DNA from: Noviluteimonas caseinilytica
GTDB lineage: Bacteria; Pseudomonadota; Gammaproteobacteria; Xanthomonadales; Xanthomonadaceae
Direction of reading: 5' to 3'
NCBI RefSeq assembly: GCF_018406605.1
Contig: NZ_AP024545.1
Span: 1 to 64,000, forward strand
DNA length: 64,000 nt
Shown: positions 8,884-16,734 of the stretch, in pieces
Layout: each line of letters begins with the position of its first letter
How positions within the stretch are numbered: position 1 is the stretch's first letter
Notes under the pieces: model-generated
What the model saw: only the letters and a program-made list of their open reading frames with translations
Told to the model about the DNA's origin: nothing
The model's database searches: none
Translations under genes and position numbers: made by a program

Positions 8884-9123
8884 ATGCACTGCCCCCATTG
8901 CACCGATACCGCCCTGCAGATGACCGACCGCCAGGGCATCGAGATCGACTATTGCCCCCGGTGCCGCGGCGTCTGGCTGGACCGCGGCGAACTGGACAAG
9001 CTGATCGAACGATCGGTGTCGCAGGCGGCGCCGGCGATGCCGTCGGCCTCGCGCCAGCACCACGCCCCCTACCCGCACCCGGGCAAGCGCAAGTCGTCCT
9101 GGCTCAGCGAGTTGTTCGACTGA
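8884..9123 (+). CDS. Small zinc-ribbon (TFIIB-like) protein
   Basis: 79 residues. The N-terminal zinc ribbon has CPHC and CPRCRGVWLDRGELDKL, a signature of the zf-TFIIB family whose members are mostly uncharacterised. A His/Pro-rich linker leads to a short helix (KSSWLSELFD). Its last 20 bases overlap the 3' end of the decarboxylase gene on the other strand. Confidence 0.88.
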   Translation: MHCPHCTDTALQMTDRQGIEIDYCPRCRGVWLDRGELDKLIERSVSQAAPAMPSASRQHHAPYPHPGKRKSSWLSELFD

Positions 9124-10510
9124 CCTGCCGCCATGCGCGGACGATGGCGTCCACGCTGCGCGCCGCATCCTCCGCGCTGGTGCCGTAATTCGACACGGAA
9201 ATGCGCATCGCCGCCCGGCCCTGCCAGGTGGTGCCGCCCAGCCAGCACGTCCCGTCCGCCTGCACCGCCGCGATCACGCGGCGCGTCGCGTCATCCTCGT
9301 CGCCGAACCGCACCAGCACCTGGTTGAGCACCACGTCGGCGAGGATGGCGACGCCGGGCTCGCGCGCGAGCGCGTCGGCCATCTGCCGCGCACGGGCGCA
9401 CAGGCGATCCACGAGATCGGCGATGCCGTCGCGCCCGAGCGCACGCAACGCCGCGTACACCGGCACGCCGCGCGCGCGCCGCGAGAAATCCGGCACCCAG
9501 TCCACGGCGTCGCGCTCCGCGCCTTTCGTCTGCACCAGGTACGCGGCCGTGCTGGTCATCGCCGCGCGGTGGTCTTCGCGCGAACGCACGATCGCGACAC
9601 CGCAGTCGTACGGCACGTTGAGCCACTTGTGCGCATCCGTCGCCCACGAATCGACGCGCTCGATGCCGTCGGCCAGCGCACGGATCCGGGCATCGGCGCT
9701 GGCGCGCGCCCACAGGCCGAAGGCGCCATCGACGTGCAGCCACGCGCCGTGTGCCTGGCAGGCGTCGGCGATCTCGCCGAGCGGATCGAACGATCCGGTG
9801 TTCACGTTGCCGGCCTGCGCGCAGACGATGGTCGGGCCTTCGAGCGTCGCGAGCATCGCGCGCAACGCGTCCGGGCGCATCCGTCCCTGCGCATCGGCCT
9901 CGACGCGACGCACGCAGGACGTGCCCAGCCCCAGGTAACGCAACGCGACATCGATGGTGATGTGCGATTCGGCGGACGCGACCACGTGGATGCGCGGTGC
10001 GCCCTGCAGGCCGTCGACCTCGACGTCCCAGCCCACGCGCCGCAACACGCCGTGGCGCGCGGCGGCCAGGCCCGTCAGGTTCGCCATCTGGCAGCCCGTG
10101 ACGAAGCCCACGCCGCAGTCCGGCGGCAGGCCGAACAGGTCGAGCAACCAGTCCGCCGCGATTTCCTCGACCACCGACACGAGTGGCGAGATCACGTAGA
10201 TGCCCGCGTTCTGGTCCCACGCCGACACCAGCCAGTCCGCGGCCAGCGACACCGGCAAGGTCCCGCCCACCACGAACCCGAAGTACCGCGGCCCGTTGCA
10301 CGCCACCGTGCCGCGCGGTGCCTGCGACGCGAGCAGGTCGATCACCGCCGCGTCGTCTTCGCCCGGCTGCGACAAGGGTGCGCGCAACGCGGCGAGCAGT
10401 TCGTCGCGCGTCGCGCGTGCGCCCACGTCGCGCGCGTCGAGGCCATGGAGGTGTTCGAGGGCATGCGCATGGGCACGCGTGAGCAAGGCATCACAGGGCT
10501 GCAGCGACAT
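9104..10510 (-). CDS. PLP-dependent amino acid decarboxylase (group II)
   Basis: 468-residue cytosolic decarboxylase of the glutamate/aromatic-L-amino-acid decarboxylase family. The PLP lysine is Lys295 in SWATDAHKWLNVPYDCG. The substrate-side block NGPRYFGFVVGG and the HVDGAFGLWARAS region (Asp pairing with the pyridine nitrogen) are intact. The C-terminal small domain ends at TSAEDAARSVDAIVRAW. The ATG at 10510 aligns with the family N-terminus; an in-frame upstream ATG adds 29 unsupported residues. The substrate (aromatic amino acid, diaminobutyrate or other) is not resolved. Confidence 0.9.
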   Translation of the reverse strand: MSLQPCDALLTRAHAHALEHLHGLDARDVGARATRDELLAALRAPLSQPGEDDAAVIDLLASQAPRGTVACNGPRYFGFVVGGTLPVSLAADWLVSAWDQNAGIYVISPLVSVVEEIAADWLLDLFGLPPDCGVGFVTGCQMANLTGLAAARHGVLRRVGWDVEVDGLQGAPRIHVVASAESHITIDVALRYLGLGTSCVRRVEADAQGRMRPDALRAMLATLEGPTIVCAQAGNVNTGSFDPLGEIADACQAHGAWLHVDGAFGLWARASADARIRALADGIERVDSWATDAHKWLNVPYDCGVAIVRSREDHRAAMTSTAAYLVQTKGAERDAVDWVPDFSRRARGVPVYAALRALGRDGIADLVDRLCARARQMADALAREPGVAILADVVLNQVLVRFGDEDDATRRVIAAVQADGTCWLGGTTWQGRAAMRISVSNYGTSAEDAARSVDAIVRAWRQVSRTTR

Positions 10511-10703
10511 GGCACCTCCACCGGTGGACTTCACATCGAACGCACGGCACGCCCGTGCGCGGACAGCGAGGCCATGTGAGTGCGCATGCACATGCACGAC
10601 GGGCGCCTGAACGCTTCCATGGCTTCACGCGTTTTCTCAGAACCCATTCATGCGCGCAAGGCCTTACTGCACGCGGTCTCCAACCCACCCAAGGTGGCTC
10701 GCA

Positions 10704-11714
10704 ATGACTTTCCATCGCAACGCACTCCTGGCCGGTGCCATCGGCCTCGCCCTCGCCGCCGGTGTCGCGCCGCTCGACGCCGCTGCGAAGGACAAGGACC
10801 AGAAGTCCCAGCAGCACGGCCACGACGACAAGGGCAACAAGCACGACAAGGCCGAGCACGGCAACAAGGGCGCGAAGGCCGACCACGGCAAGTCCGGCAA
10901 CGACCGCCGCGAGGCCTCGCACGTGGAGCATCGCGACCACGTCGAGCATCGCGACGCGCCGAGGCACGATTCGTATCGCCCGCCGCAGCACAGCGACCAC
11001 GATCGCGACCGTCGCGATGCCTACGTGCCGCAGCACGCCACGCCGCGCGCTTCGGAAGTGCGCCGCGACGACGAAGCGCACGCCCGCAATGCGCAGCGCG
11101 CGTACGACCGTCGCGTCTCGAGCATCGAGCGCGAGCGCATGATCTCGCTGCAGCGCAGCCGCGAGGCCGACTATCGTCGCCACCTGGAGGCCATGCGCGC
11201 CGCCGAGTCGCGCCGCATCGCCTCGATCAACGCCCAGCGCCGTGCGCAGCAGTACCGTTACCAGCAGTGGTACTGGCAGCAGCAGCAGGCGATGGCCGCC
11301 CGCTGGTCGCCGCGCGACTACGACCGCGACCCGTACTTCAATACCGCGCCGCAGTATCGCTACATCCGCGATGGCCGCGCCTACGAGGTGAACCAGTACG
11401 CCGCCGACGTCCTGCGCCAGGCCGTGCGCAACGGTTACGAGATGGGCGTGCGCGCCGGCAACGCCGACCGCCAGGATCGCTGGCAGAACGACTGGCGCAA
11501 CAACTACGCCTACCAGGACGCCAACTACGGTTACACCGGCGCCTACGTCGACCAGGCGGACTACAACTACTACTTCCGCCAGGGCTTCCAGCGCGGGTAC
11601 GGCGACGCCTACGGCGACCAGTACCAGTACGGCACCCGCACGGGCAGCAACGACACGGCCACCATCCTGGCCACCGTGCTGCAGTCGATCCTGGGGTTGC
11701 AGTCGTACAACTGA
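10704..11714 (+). CDS. Secreted charged protein of unknown function
   Basis: 336 residues with a signal peptide (MTFHRNALLAGAIGLALAAGVAPLDAAA). The mature protein opens with about 110 residues of Lys/His/Asp-rich low-complexity sequence (KDKDQKSQQHGHDDKGNKHDK). An Arg-rich helical segment with RRIASINAQRRAQQYRYQQWYWQQQQ follows, then a Tyr/Asn/Gln-rich C-terminus with NNYAYQDANYGYTGAYVDQADYNYYFRQGFQRGYGDAYG. AAGGTGG precedes the ATG. No family is recognised; it might be a metal-binding or surface-coating protein. Confidence 0.8.
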   Translation: MTFHRNALLAGAIGLALAAGVAPLDAAAKDKDQKSQQHGHDDKGNKHDKAEHGNKGAKADHGKSGNDRREASHVEHRDHVEHRDAPRHDSYRPPQHSDHDRDRRDAYVPQHATPRASEVRRDDEAHARNAQRAYDRRVSSIERERMISLQRSREADYRRHLEAMRAAESRRIASINAQRRAQQYRYQQWYWQQQQAMAARWSPRDYDRDPYFNTAPQYRYIRDGRAYEVNQYAADVLRQAVRNGYEMGVRAGNADRQDRWQNDWRNNYAYQDANYGYTGAYVDQADYNYYFRQGFQRGYGDAYGDQYQYGTRTGSNDTATILATVLQSILGLQSYN

Positions 11715-11750
11715 CGCGACGGTAGTCGCGTCATCCCCGCGAAGGCGGGG
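11715..11750. repeat. Two tandem hairpins, including a REP element
   Basis: CGCGAC/GGTA/GTCGCG at 11715-11730 is followed by CCCCGC/GAAG/GCGGGG at 11735-11750, a hairpin of the same type as at 6085. Both lie directly after the stop codon at 11714. Confidence 0.75.
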
Positions 11751-11758
11751 ATCCACGA

Positions 11759-11787
11759 CGCCCGGCGAGAGCCGGGCGTTTTCTTTT
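11759..11787 (+). terminator. Rho-independent terminator
   Basis: CGCCCGGC / GAGA / GCCGGGCG stem followed by TTTTCTTTT at 11779-11787. It ends the secreted-protein transcript on the plus strand. Confidence 0.88.
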
Positions 11788-11795
11788 GGCGCGCC

Positions 11796-12515
11796 TCAGT
11801 CGTCCTCGTCTTCGATCTCGTCATCGAACCCCGCGCTCGCCACCGCGTCCTCCATCGGATCCACCGGATCGAGCAGCGTGTAATCGTCCGCGTCGCGATC
11901 GCGGATCCTGCGCGACACGGGGTAGGCCTCCAGCGCGGGCTGCGGCATCGTCGCGAGGAACCGCTGCGGGAACCACGGCCCGTCGATCCACGCCACCAGT
12001 TTGTCCGGCGGCAGGAAGATCGGGCCGTCGGGCGTGAGCGGCGGCGGGATCGCGGCGTTGGCGTGCGTCAGGATCGCGAAGGAATACACGTGCGGCTCGT
12101 CGCGATGCCACCAGTCCCACAGACCCGCCGCGAACAGCACGCGTCCCGATTGCGCCTGGATGAAGTACGGCTGCGGCGGTTTCGCGTGGCGATCCCACTT
12201 GTAGTACCCGTTCATCGGCACCACGCAGCGGCGCTGTTCCCACGGGCGCCTGAAGATGCGGCTGCGCGGCGCGCGATCCAGGCGCGCGGTGACCGTGGTG
12301 TATTTCGTTTCCGGTTGCGCGGACCAACCGGGGATCAGGCCCCAGTCGAAATCCTCCACGCGCACGCCCTCGCCGCGATCGAAGATCACCGCGGCCGGCT
12401 TGCGCACCGCGATGTTGTAGCGATCGGGAAATTCGCCCAGCGCCGCGGGCACGTCGCGCGCGGCGCGGCCCGTGGGCAGGTTGCCTTCCGAAAACGACTG
12501 GACGAAGCGGCGCAT
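11796..12515 (-). CDS. SRAP (YedK/HMCES)-like protein without catalytic residues
   Basis: 239 residues aligning along most of its length with SRAP-domain proteins, which form a DNA-protein crosslink with abasic sites in single-stranded DNA. Shared landmarks are RYNIA, DFDWGLIPGW, PRSRIFRRPW, RRCVVPMNGYYKW, FAILTHANAAI and PVSRRI. The key residues of E. coli YedK are replaced: the start reads MRRFVQ instead of MCGRFVQ (no Cys2), TVTARLD replaces INARxE, GYYKW replaces GFYEW (Glu105 to Lys), and the HDRMP histidine is absent. Only the Arg77 equivalent is kept. No in-frame upstream start restores MCGR. The C-terminus is very acidic (DDEIEDEDD). Confidence 0.85.
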   Translation of the reverse strand: MRRFVQSFSEGNLPTGRAARDVPAALGEFPDRYNIAVRKPAAVIFDRGEGVRVEDFDWGLIPGWSAQPETKYTTVTARLDRAPRSRIFRRPWEQRRCVVPMNGYYKWDRHAKPPQPYFIQAQSGRVLFAAGLWDWWHRDEPHVYSFAILTHANAAIPPPLTPDGPIFLPPDKLVAWIDGPWFPQRFLATMPQPALEAYPVSRRIRDRDADDYTLLDPVDPMEDAVASAGFDDEIEDEDD

Positions 12516-12543
12516 GGCCGCATCGTGGCCCGGCGCGACGCGC

Positions 12544-14322
12544 TCAGGCCGTGAATGCCAGCATCAACCCCATCGCCACCGCATTGTTGAGCATGTGCAG
12601 CGCGATCGCCGGCGCGAGCGACCCGGTGCGCTTCACCAGCCAGCCGCCGAACAGCCCCATCGCGAAGTAATACGGCAGGCGCGGCGGATCGCCGTGGATC
12701 GCCGCGAACAACGCCGCCTGCCACACGTTGGCCCACCCGAACGAAATGTGGCGCGACAGGCCCCCGAGCAGCGCGCCGCGGAACACGAGTTCCTCGAAGA
12801 CCGGCGCGAGCATCGCGACCACCACCAGCACCGCCCACTGCCCCACGCTGTGCCCCGCGCCCGCGAGCGCACGCACCATCTTCGTCTGCTCGGTGTCCAC
12901 GTCGAAACCGACCGCGTGGTTGAACACGCCGATCAGCACGCCGATCACGAGCAGCACCGCCCACGCACCGACGATGCGTGTCCACGTGGCGCGCCACATC
13001 GCGGCATCGCCCACCAGCGCGCGCCGCCACAACAGGCGCGCGACGAACAACATGCACAGCAGGCCGAAGCCCGTGCCCCACGCCGCCATGCGGAACACGG
13101 CCGTCGAATCGAGCTGCCCGTCCACCACCAGGCGCCCATCGCTGTTCACGGCGGCGAACGCACCGACGAACGAGAACACGATCAGCACCGCACCGGCGTA
13201 CCACGAATGCCACAGGCCGATCGGCGCGAACAGCGGCGTGCTCGCGCGCCCGTCCATGCGACGCACCAGGCCGCGGTAGTGCACGGGCAGCAGCATCAGG
13301 CCCGGCACCAGCAGCAACGGCACGAACAGCATGGAGAACATCGTGGCGACGATCAGCATGCGGGGCTGGAAGATCGAGGCGGGCGATGCCTTGAGCAGCG
13401 CGACGAAGCGGCGGAAGGTTTCCCGCAGCTGATCGGTCTTCGCCGGCTCGATCAGCGATGCGGCCCTCGTGTAGTCGCGCGCCGCCAATGCGACGTCGAA
13501 GCGCAGGGGCTCGGCCCCCTGGCCATAGCGTCCTGCGGGAATACCGCGGCTCGCCATGCGCGCCGTCGCCACGTCACCGGCGCGCAGCGACACCCGCACG
13601 AGCTGTTCGGGATCCGGCGCGTAGCCGGTCGCTTTCCAGCGACGCAGTTCGCGCGCCGCGGCCTGCTTGTCCGGCAGCGCGAGTGCGGCGTCGATGCGCC
13701 GGCCTTTTTCGAAGTCGCTCTCCGGAACGGCCGCAGTGCGCAGCAGCGCAACCGCCTCCCCGGACTTCCCCTTTCCTTGCAGGTACGACACCGCGCGCGA
13801 AACGACACGCGCATCGCCCATGTGCGTGGCTTGCAGGGCGAGTTCACCGGCGCGATGGTCCAGGTCGTTGTTGCTGTTGGCGTCCGAGACGGCCACCAGC
13901 AACTCGCGGCGCAAGGCGTCCGGCCAATCCTGTGCGGTCTTCAGCAAAGCCTCGCCTTTCTTGACGGATTCGTCGCCGTAGAGATGTTGCAAGACGAACA
14001 GGTCGACTTCGGGCGCGCCGGGCCAGCGTTTGGCCAACGCGGTCTCGCACGCGACTTCGTCGTCGTAGGCCGACTCCATGTAGTCCTCTTCATCGCGGGA
14101 GGCCACCGCCATGAACTGGCACCGCGCAATCTGCAACGCGCGATCCTCCGGCGCCGCGGCGATCCGCGCGTCGTAGTCGGCGACCACCCGCTGGTACGCG
14201 GCGCTCTTCTCCGCGCGTACCTGTGCGAACTGCTGCTCCGGCGTCGGCGCCTGCGCGCACGCCCCGCTCCATCCCGCCACCCCGACCAGCGCCACGAGGG
14301 CGCGCGCCACCCAAGCTTGCAT
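12544..14322 (-). CDS. CPBP-family intramembrane protease with helical-repeat N-terminus
   Basis: 592 residues. A signal peptide (to about 24, ending GACAQA) leads into a periplasmic TPR/Sel1-like helical region to about 325. Several membrane segments and a CPBP (Abi/CAAX-type) protease domain follow at the C-terminus. The catalytic EE pair is at 510-511 (PVFEELVFRGALLGG), with His543 (FAAIHGD) and His576 (ALHMLNN) as the other expected metal or active-site residues. Such proteases are often linked to protein maturation or self-immunity, but no bacteriocin genes flank it. The fusion to a long repeat domain is unusual. Confidence 0.85.
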   Translation of the reverse strand: MQAWVARALVALVGVAGWSGACAQAPTPEQQFAQVRAEKSAAYQRVVADYDARIAAAPEDRALQIARCQFMAVASRDEEDYMESAYDDEVACETALAKRWPGAPEVDLFVLQHLYGDESVKKGEALLKTAQDWPDALRRELLVAVSDANSNNDLDHRAGELALQATHMGDARVVSRAVSYLQGKGKSGEAVALLRTAAVPESDFEKGRRIDAALALPDKQAAARELRRWKATGYAPDPEQLVRVSLRAGDVATARMASRGIPAGRYGQGAEPLRFDVALAARDYTRAASLIEPAKTDQLRETFRRFVALLKASPASIFQPRMLIVATMFSMLFVPLLLVPGLMLLPVHYRGLVRRMDGRASTPLFAPIGLWHSWYAGAVLIVFSFVGAFAAVNSDGRLVVDGQLDSTAVFRMAAWGTGFGLLCMLFVARLLWRRALVGDAAMWRATWTRIVGAWAVLLVIGVLIGVFNHAVGFDVDTEQTKMVRALAGAGHSVGQWAVLVVVAMLAPVFEELVFRGALLGGLSRHISFGWANVWQAALFAAIHGDPPRLPYYFAMGLFGGWLVKRTGSLAPAIALHMLNNAVAMGLMLAFTA

Positions 14323-14432
14323 GCAGTACTCCGGTTCCCCGCGGCGATCTTAAGGCCGCTGGCACGGAAGTTGGCCGATCCGGCCTGTTTCTTCCGCTGT
14401 CCCCCAAGACGGCCTTCACCGCGGAGATCCCC

Positions 14433-15152
14433 ATGCTCAGGAAACTCGTCGCCGAAACCATCGGTACCTTCTGGCTGGTCCTCGGCGGTTGCGGCAGCGC
14501 GGTGCTGGCCGCGAACTTCGGCGGCGACGGCAATCCGCTCGGCATCGGGCTGGTGGGCGTGTCGCTCGCGTTCGGCCTGACCGTGGTCACCGGCGCCTAT
14601 GCGCTGGGACATATCTCCGGCGGCCATTTCAATCCGGCGGTGAGCGCGGGCCTGTGGGCCGGCGGGCGCTTCCCCACCACGTTGCTGTTGCCGTACATCC
14701 TCGCGCAGACGATCGGCGCGATCCTCGCCGCGGCCGTGCTGTGGCACATCGCGCATGGACGCGCGGATTTCGTGGTCGATGCCAGCACGGCCGGCGCGTT
14801 CGCCACCAACGGGTTCGACGCGATGTCGCCCGGCGGCTTCTCGATGAACGCGGCGTTCCTGAGCGAACTGGTGCTCACCGCAATGTTCGTCATCGTGATC
14901 ATGGGCGCGACGCATCCGTCCGCGCCCGCCGGCATGGCGCCACTGGCGATCGGCCTGGCGCTCACGCTGATCCACCTGGTCAGCATCCCGGTGACCAACA
15001 CCTCCGTGAATCCGGCACGTTCCACGGGCGTGGCGATCTTCGTCGGCGGTGCGGCGCTGTCGCAACTGTGGTTCTTCTGGGTGGTTCCGATCGTGGGCGG
15101 TTTGCTGGGCGGCGTGGTCGGGCGCTGGCTGGGCAACCCGCGCACGAACTGA
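14433..15152 (+). CDS. aqpZ: Aquaporin Z, water channel
   Basis: 239-residue inner-membrane channel of the major intrinsic protein family. Six membrane segments and both NPA half-helices are present (GHFNPAVSAG, NTSVNPARSTG). The opening MLRKLVAETIGTFWLVLGGCGSAVLAA is very close to E. coli AqpZ. The SVNPARS context, with Arg after NPA, fits the narrow, water-selective filter rather than a glycerol facilitator. GGAG lies a few bases ahead of the ATG. Confidence 0.96.
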   Translation: MLRKLVAETIGTFWLVLGGCGSAVLAANFGGDGNPLGIGLVGVSLAFGLTVVTGAYALGHISGGHFNPAVSAGLWAGGRFPTTLLLPYILAQTIGAILAAAVLWHIAHGRADFVVDASTAGAFATNGFDAMSPGGFSMNAAFLSELVLTAMFVIVIMGATHPSAPAGMAPLAIGLALTLIHLVSIPVTNTSVNPARSTGVAIFVGGAALSQLWFFWVVPIVGGLLGGVVGRWLGNPRTN

Positions 15153-15224
15153 CGCGACTTCGCCACGCAATCGTCACGGTCCCGGGTGTGCAATTTGCAC
15201 ATTGCAGGGGGTGGGGAACCGAAC

Positions 15225-15590
15225 GTGCGCGTGCTGGTGGTCGACGATGAAAAGAGCCTCGCCTGCGCGATGGGCGAGTTCCTGTCCGGCCAGGGTTACG
15301 CGGTGACCTGCGCGCACCTGCTCGACGAAGCCTTGCGCGTGGCGAACGACGAAGCCTTCGACGCCGCCCTGCTCGACATCAACCTCGGCGAGGAATCGGT
15401 GTATCCCCTCGCCGACTACCTGGTCGCGCACGGCACGCCGGTGATCTTCGCCACCGCGCGCCGCAAGCGCGACATCCCGGAACGCTTCCGCGCCGATCCG
15501 CTGATCCTCAAGCCCTACGACGTCTCCACGGTGCTGGGCGAACTGCGCGCCGCCGGCCTCAGAGCTTCACGTCCACTGCCAACGCCTTGA
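15225..15590 (+). CDS. Single-domain response regulator
   Basis: About 121 residues from the GTG at 15225, which follows GGTGGGGA; an in-frame GTG at 15186 would add 13 residues. The receiver domain has VVDDEK, the phospho-Asp at residue 51 (DAALLDINLG), a switch Thr in FATARR and the conserved Lys in LILKPYD. There is no output domain, and no kinase is adjacent. Its 3' end overlaps the MBL hydrolase gene on the other strand by about 30 bases. Confidence 0.88.
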   Translation: MRVLVVDDEKSLACAMGEFLSGQGYAVTCAHLLDEALRVANDEAFDAALLDINLGEESVYPLADYLVAHGTPVIFATARRKRDIPERFRADPLILKPYDVSTVLGELRAAGLRASRPLPTP

Positions 15591-16734
15591 CGCCATCGGT
15601 GGTGGTCAGCTCGCTGCAGCGCGTGCGCAATTCATCCAGCGTCGAACGATCCGGCACCGGGTTCTGCGTGCCGTAGACGTTGCGCTTCGTCGACACCAGC
15701 ACCTTCGCCTTCGCCTTGCGCGCCTTCGGCAACAGCTTGTCGAGCAAGTGCATCGGCGTGCCGTTGTGGCTGCCGTGGTGGGCCACCTTCAGGAAATCCA
15801 CCGGCGCGATCGCGTCCGGCGCGTGTTCCTCGATCATGCGCCAGCTCTCGATCTCCGCATCGCCCGGCAGCAGCAGGCGCTTGCCGGCGCATTCGACCAG
15901 CAGCGCGAGCGAGGTGTTGTTCTGCGCGCGGTCGATGAAGCGCGCGGCGGCCACGCCGTCTTCGCGGATCGCGCGGCGCAGGCGGGCGAAGTCGCTGGCG
16001 GTCAGGCCCGGCAGGTCGTCGTCGGCGGCGCGCGGCACGGTGGCGAATTCCCACGGATCGCCCGCGCTCGCAGCCTGCCGATCCCCGGCCGCCGTCAATC
16101 GCAACGCCCCGATCAACGCCCGCGACTTCGCCGTGCGCCCGTAGTACTTGCTGGTGTCGGCTTCCGGCGCGAGCACGCGCACGTGGATGTGCTTCGACCA
16201 CTTCTCCGCGGCCTTGCCCTTCGTCCCGCGCGCCAGGTACAGCGGCGGCTGCGCGCCGAGCTTGCGCACGTAATCCATACGTTGCTTGTTGGCCAGGTTG
16301 TTCTGCAGCAGCGAGAGGAACGCGGGGTGGAATGCGATGCCCTTGCGTGCGGCGTTGCCGGCGAACTCGGCCAGGTTGTCGCGCACGATCTTCTGCAGGC
16401 GCGCGTTCGGATAATCGTGGTAGTACGTGGGGCTGCTCGGCAGGCTCATCCACACGCGGTCGACGTCCATGCGGTCGAACACTTCGCGCTCGCGGTAGAA
16501 GCCTTCCATGTGGTCCAGGTGTTCGTGCGTGACGACCACCAGGTCCAGGTGCCCGTCGCACTGCTTCTCGATGTCGCGCGCGATGTCGGGGAAACGCCCC
16601 ACGCTGCCGGGGTCGTTCGGCGCGCGCCCGAAATCGATCAGCACGTGGCGCGTGGCGTTGCCATCGGGCAGGCGCAGCAGGATGCAGTCGCCGAAGCCGA
16701 CGACGTAGGCGCGGACGGTGATCCCGGCGCTCAT
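15559..16734 (-). CDS. Metallo-beta-lactamase-fold hydrolase, ComEC-like
   Basis: 391-residue soluble protein with a standalone MBL domain resembling the C-terminal domain of ComEC. Metal ligands are visible in VVVTHEHLDHMEGF (HxHxDH), LLLPGDAE and KVAHHGSHNG. It has no signal peptide or membrane segments. About 100 residues between the first and later metal motifs (ANKQRMDYVRKL onward) form an insertion. The ATG overlaps the stop of the HELGH peptidase gene (ATGA), so it is the last gene of a three-gene operon. The substrate is unknown; nuclease or phosphodiesterase activity is plausible from the fold. Confidence 0.85.
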   Translation of the reverse strand: MSAGITVRAYVVGFGDCILLRLPDGNATRHVLIDFGRAPNDPGSVGRFPDIARDIEKQCDGHLDLVVVTHEHLDHMEGFYREREVFDRMDVDRVWMSLPSSPTYYHDYPNARLQKIVRDNLAEFAGNAARKGIAFHPAFLSLLQNNLANKQRMDYVRKLGAQPPLYLARGTKGKAAEKWSKHIHVRVLAPEADTSKYYGRTAKSRALIGALRLTAAGDRQAASAGDPWEFATVPRAADDDLPGLTASDFARLRRAIREDGVAAARFIDRAQNNTSLALLVECAGKRLLLPGDAEIESWRMIEEHAPDAIAPVDFLKVAHHGSHNGTPMHLLDKLLPKARKAKAKVLVSTKRNVYGTQNPVPDRSTLDELRTRCSELTTTDGVKALAVDVKL

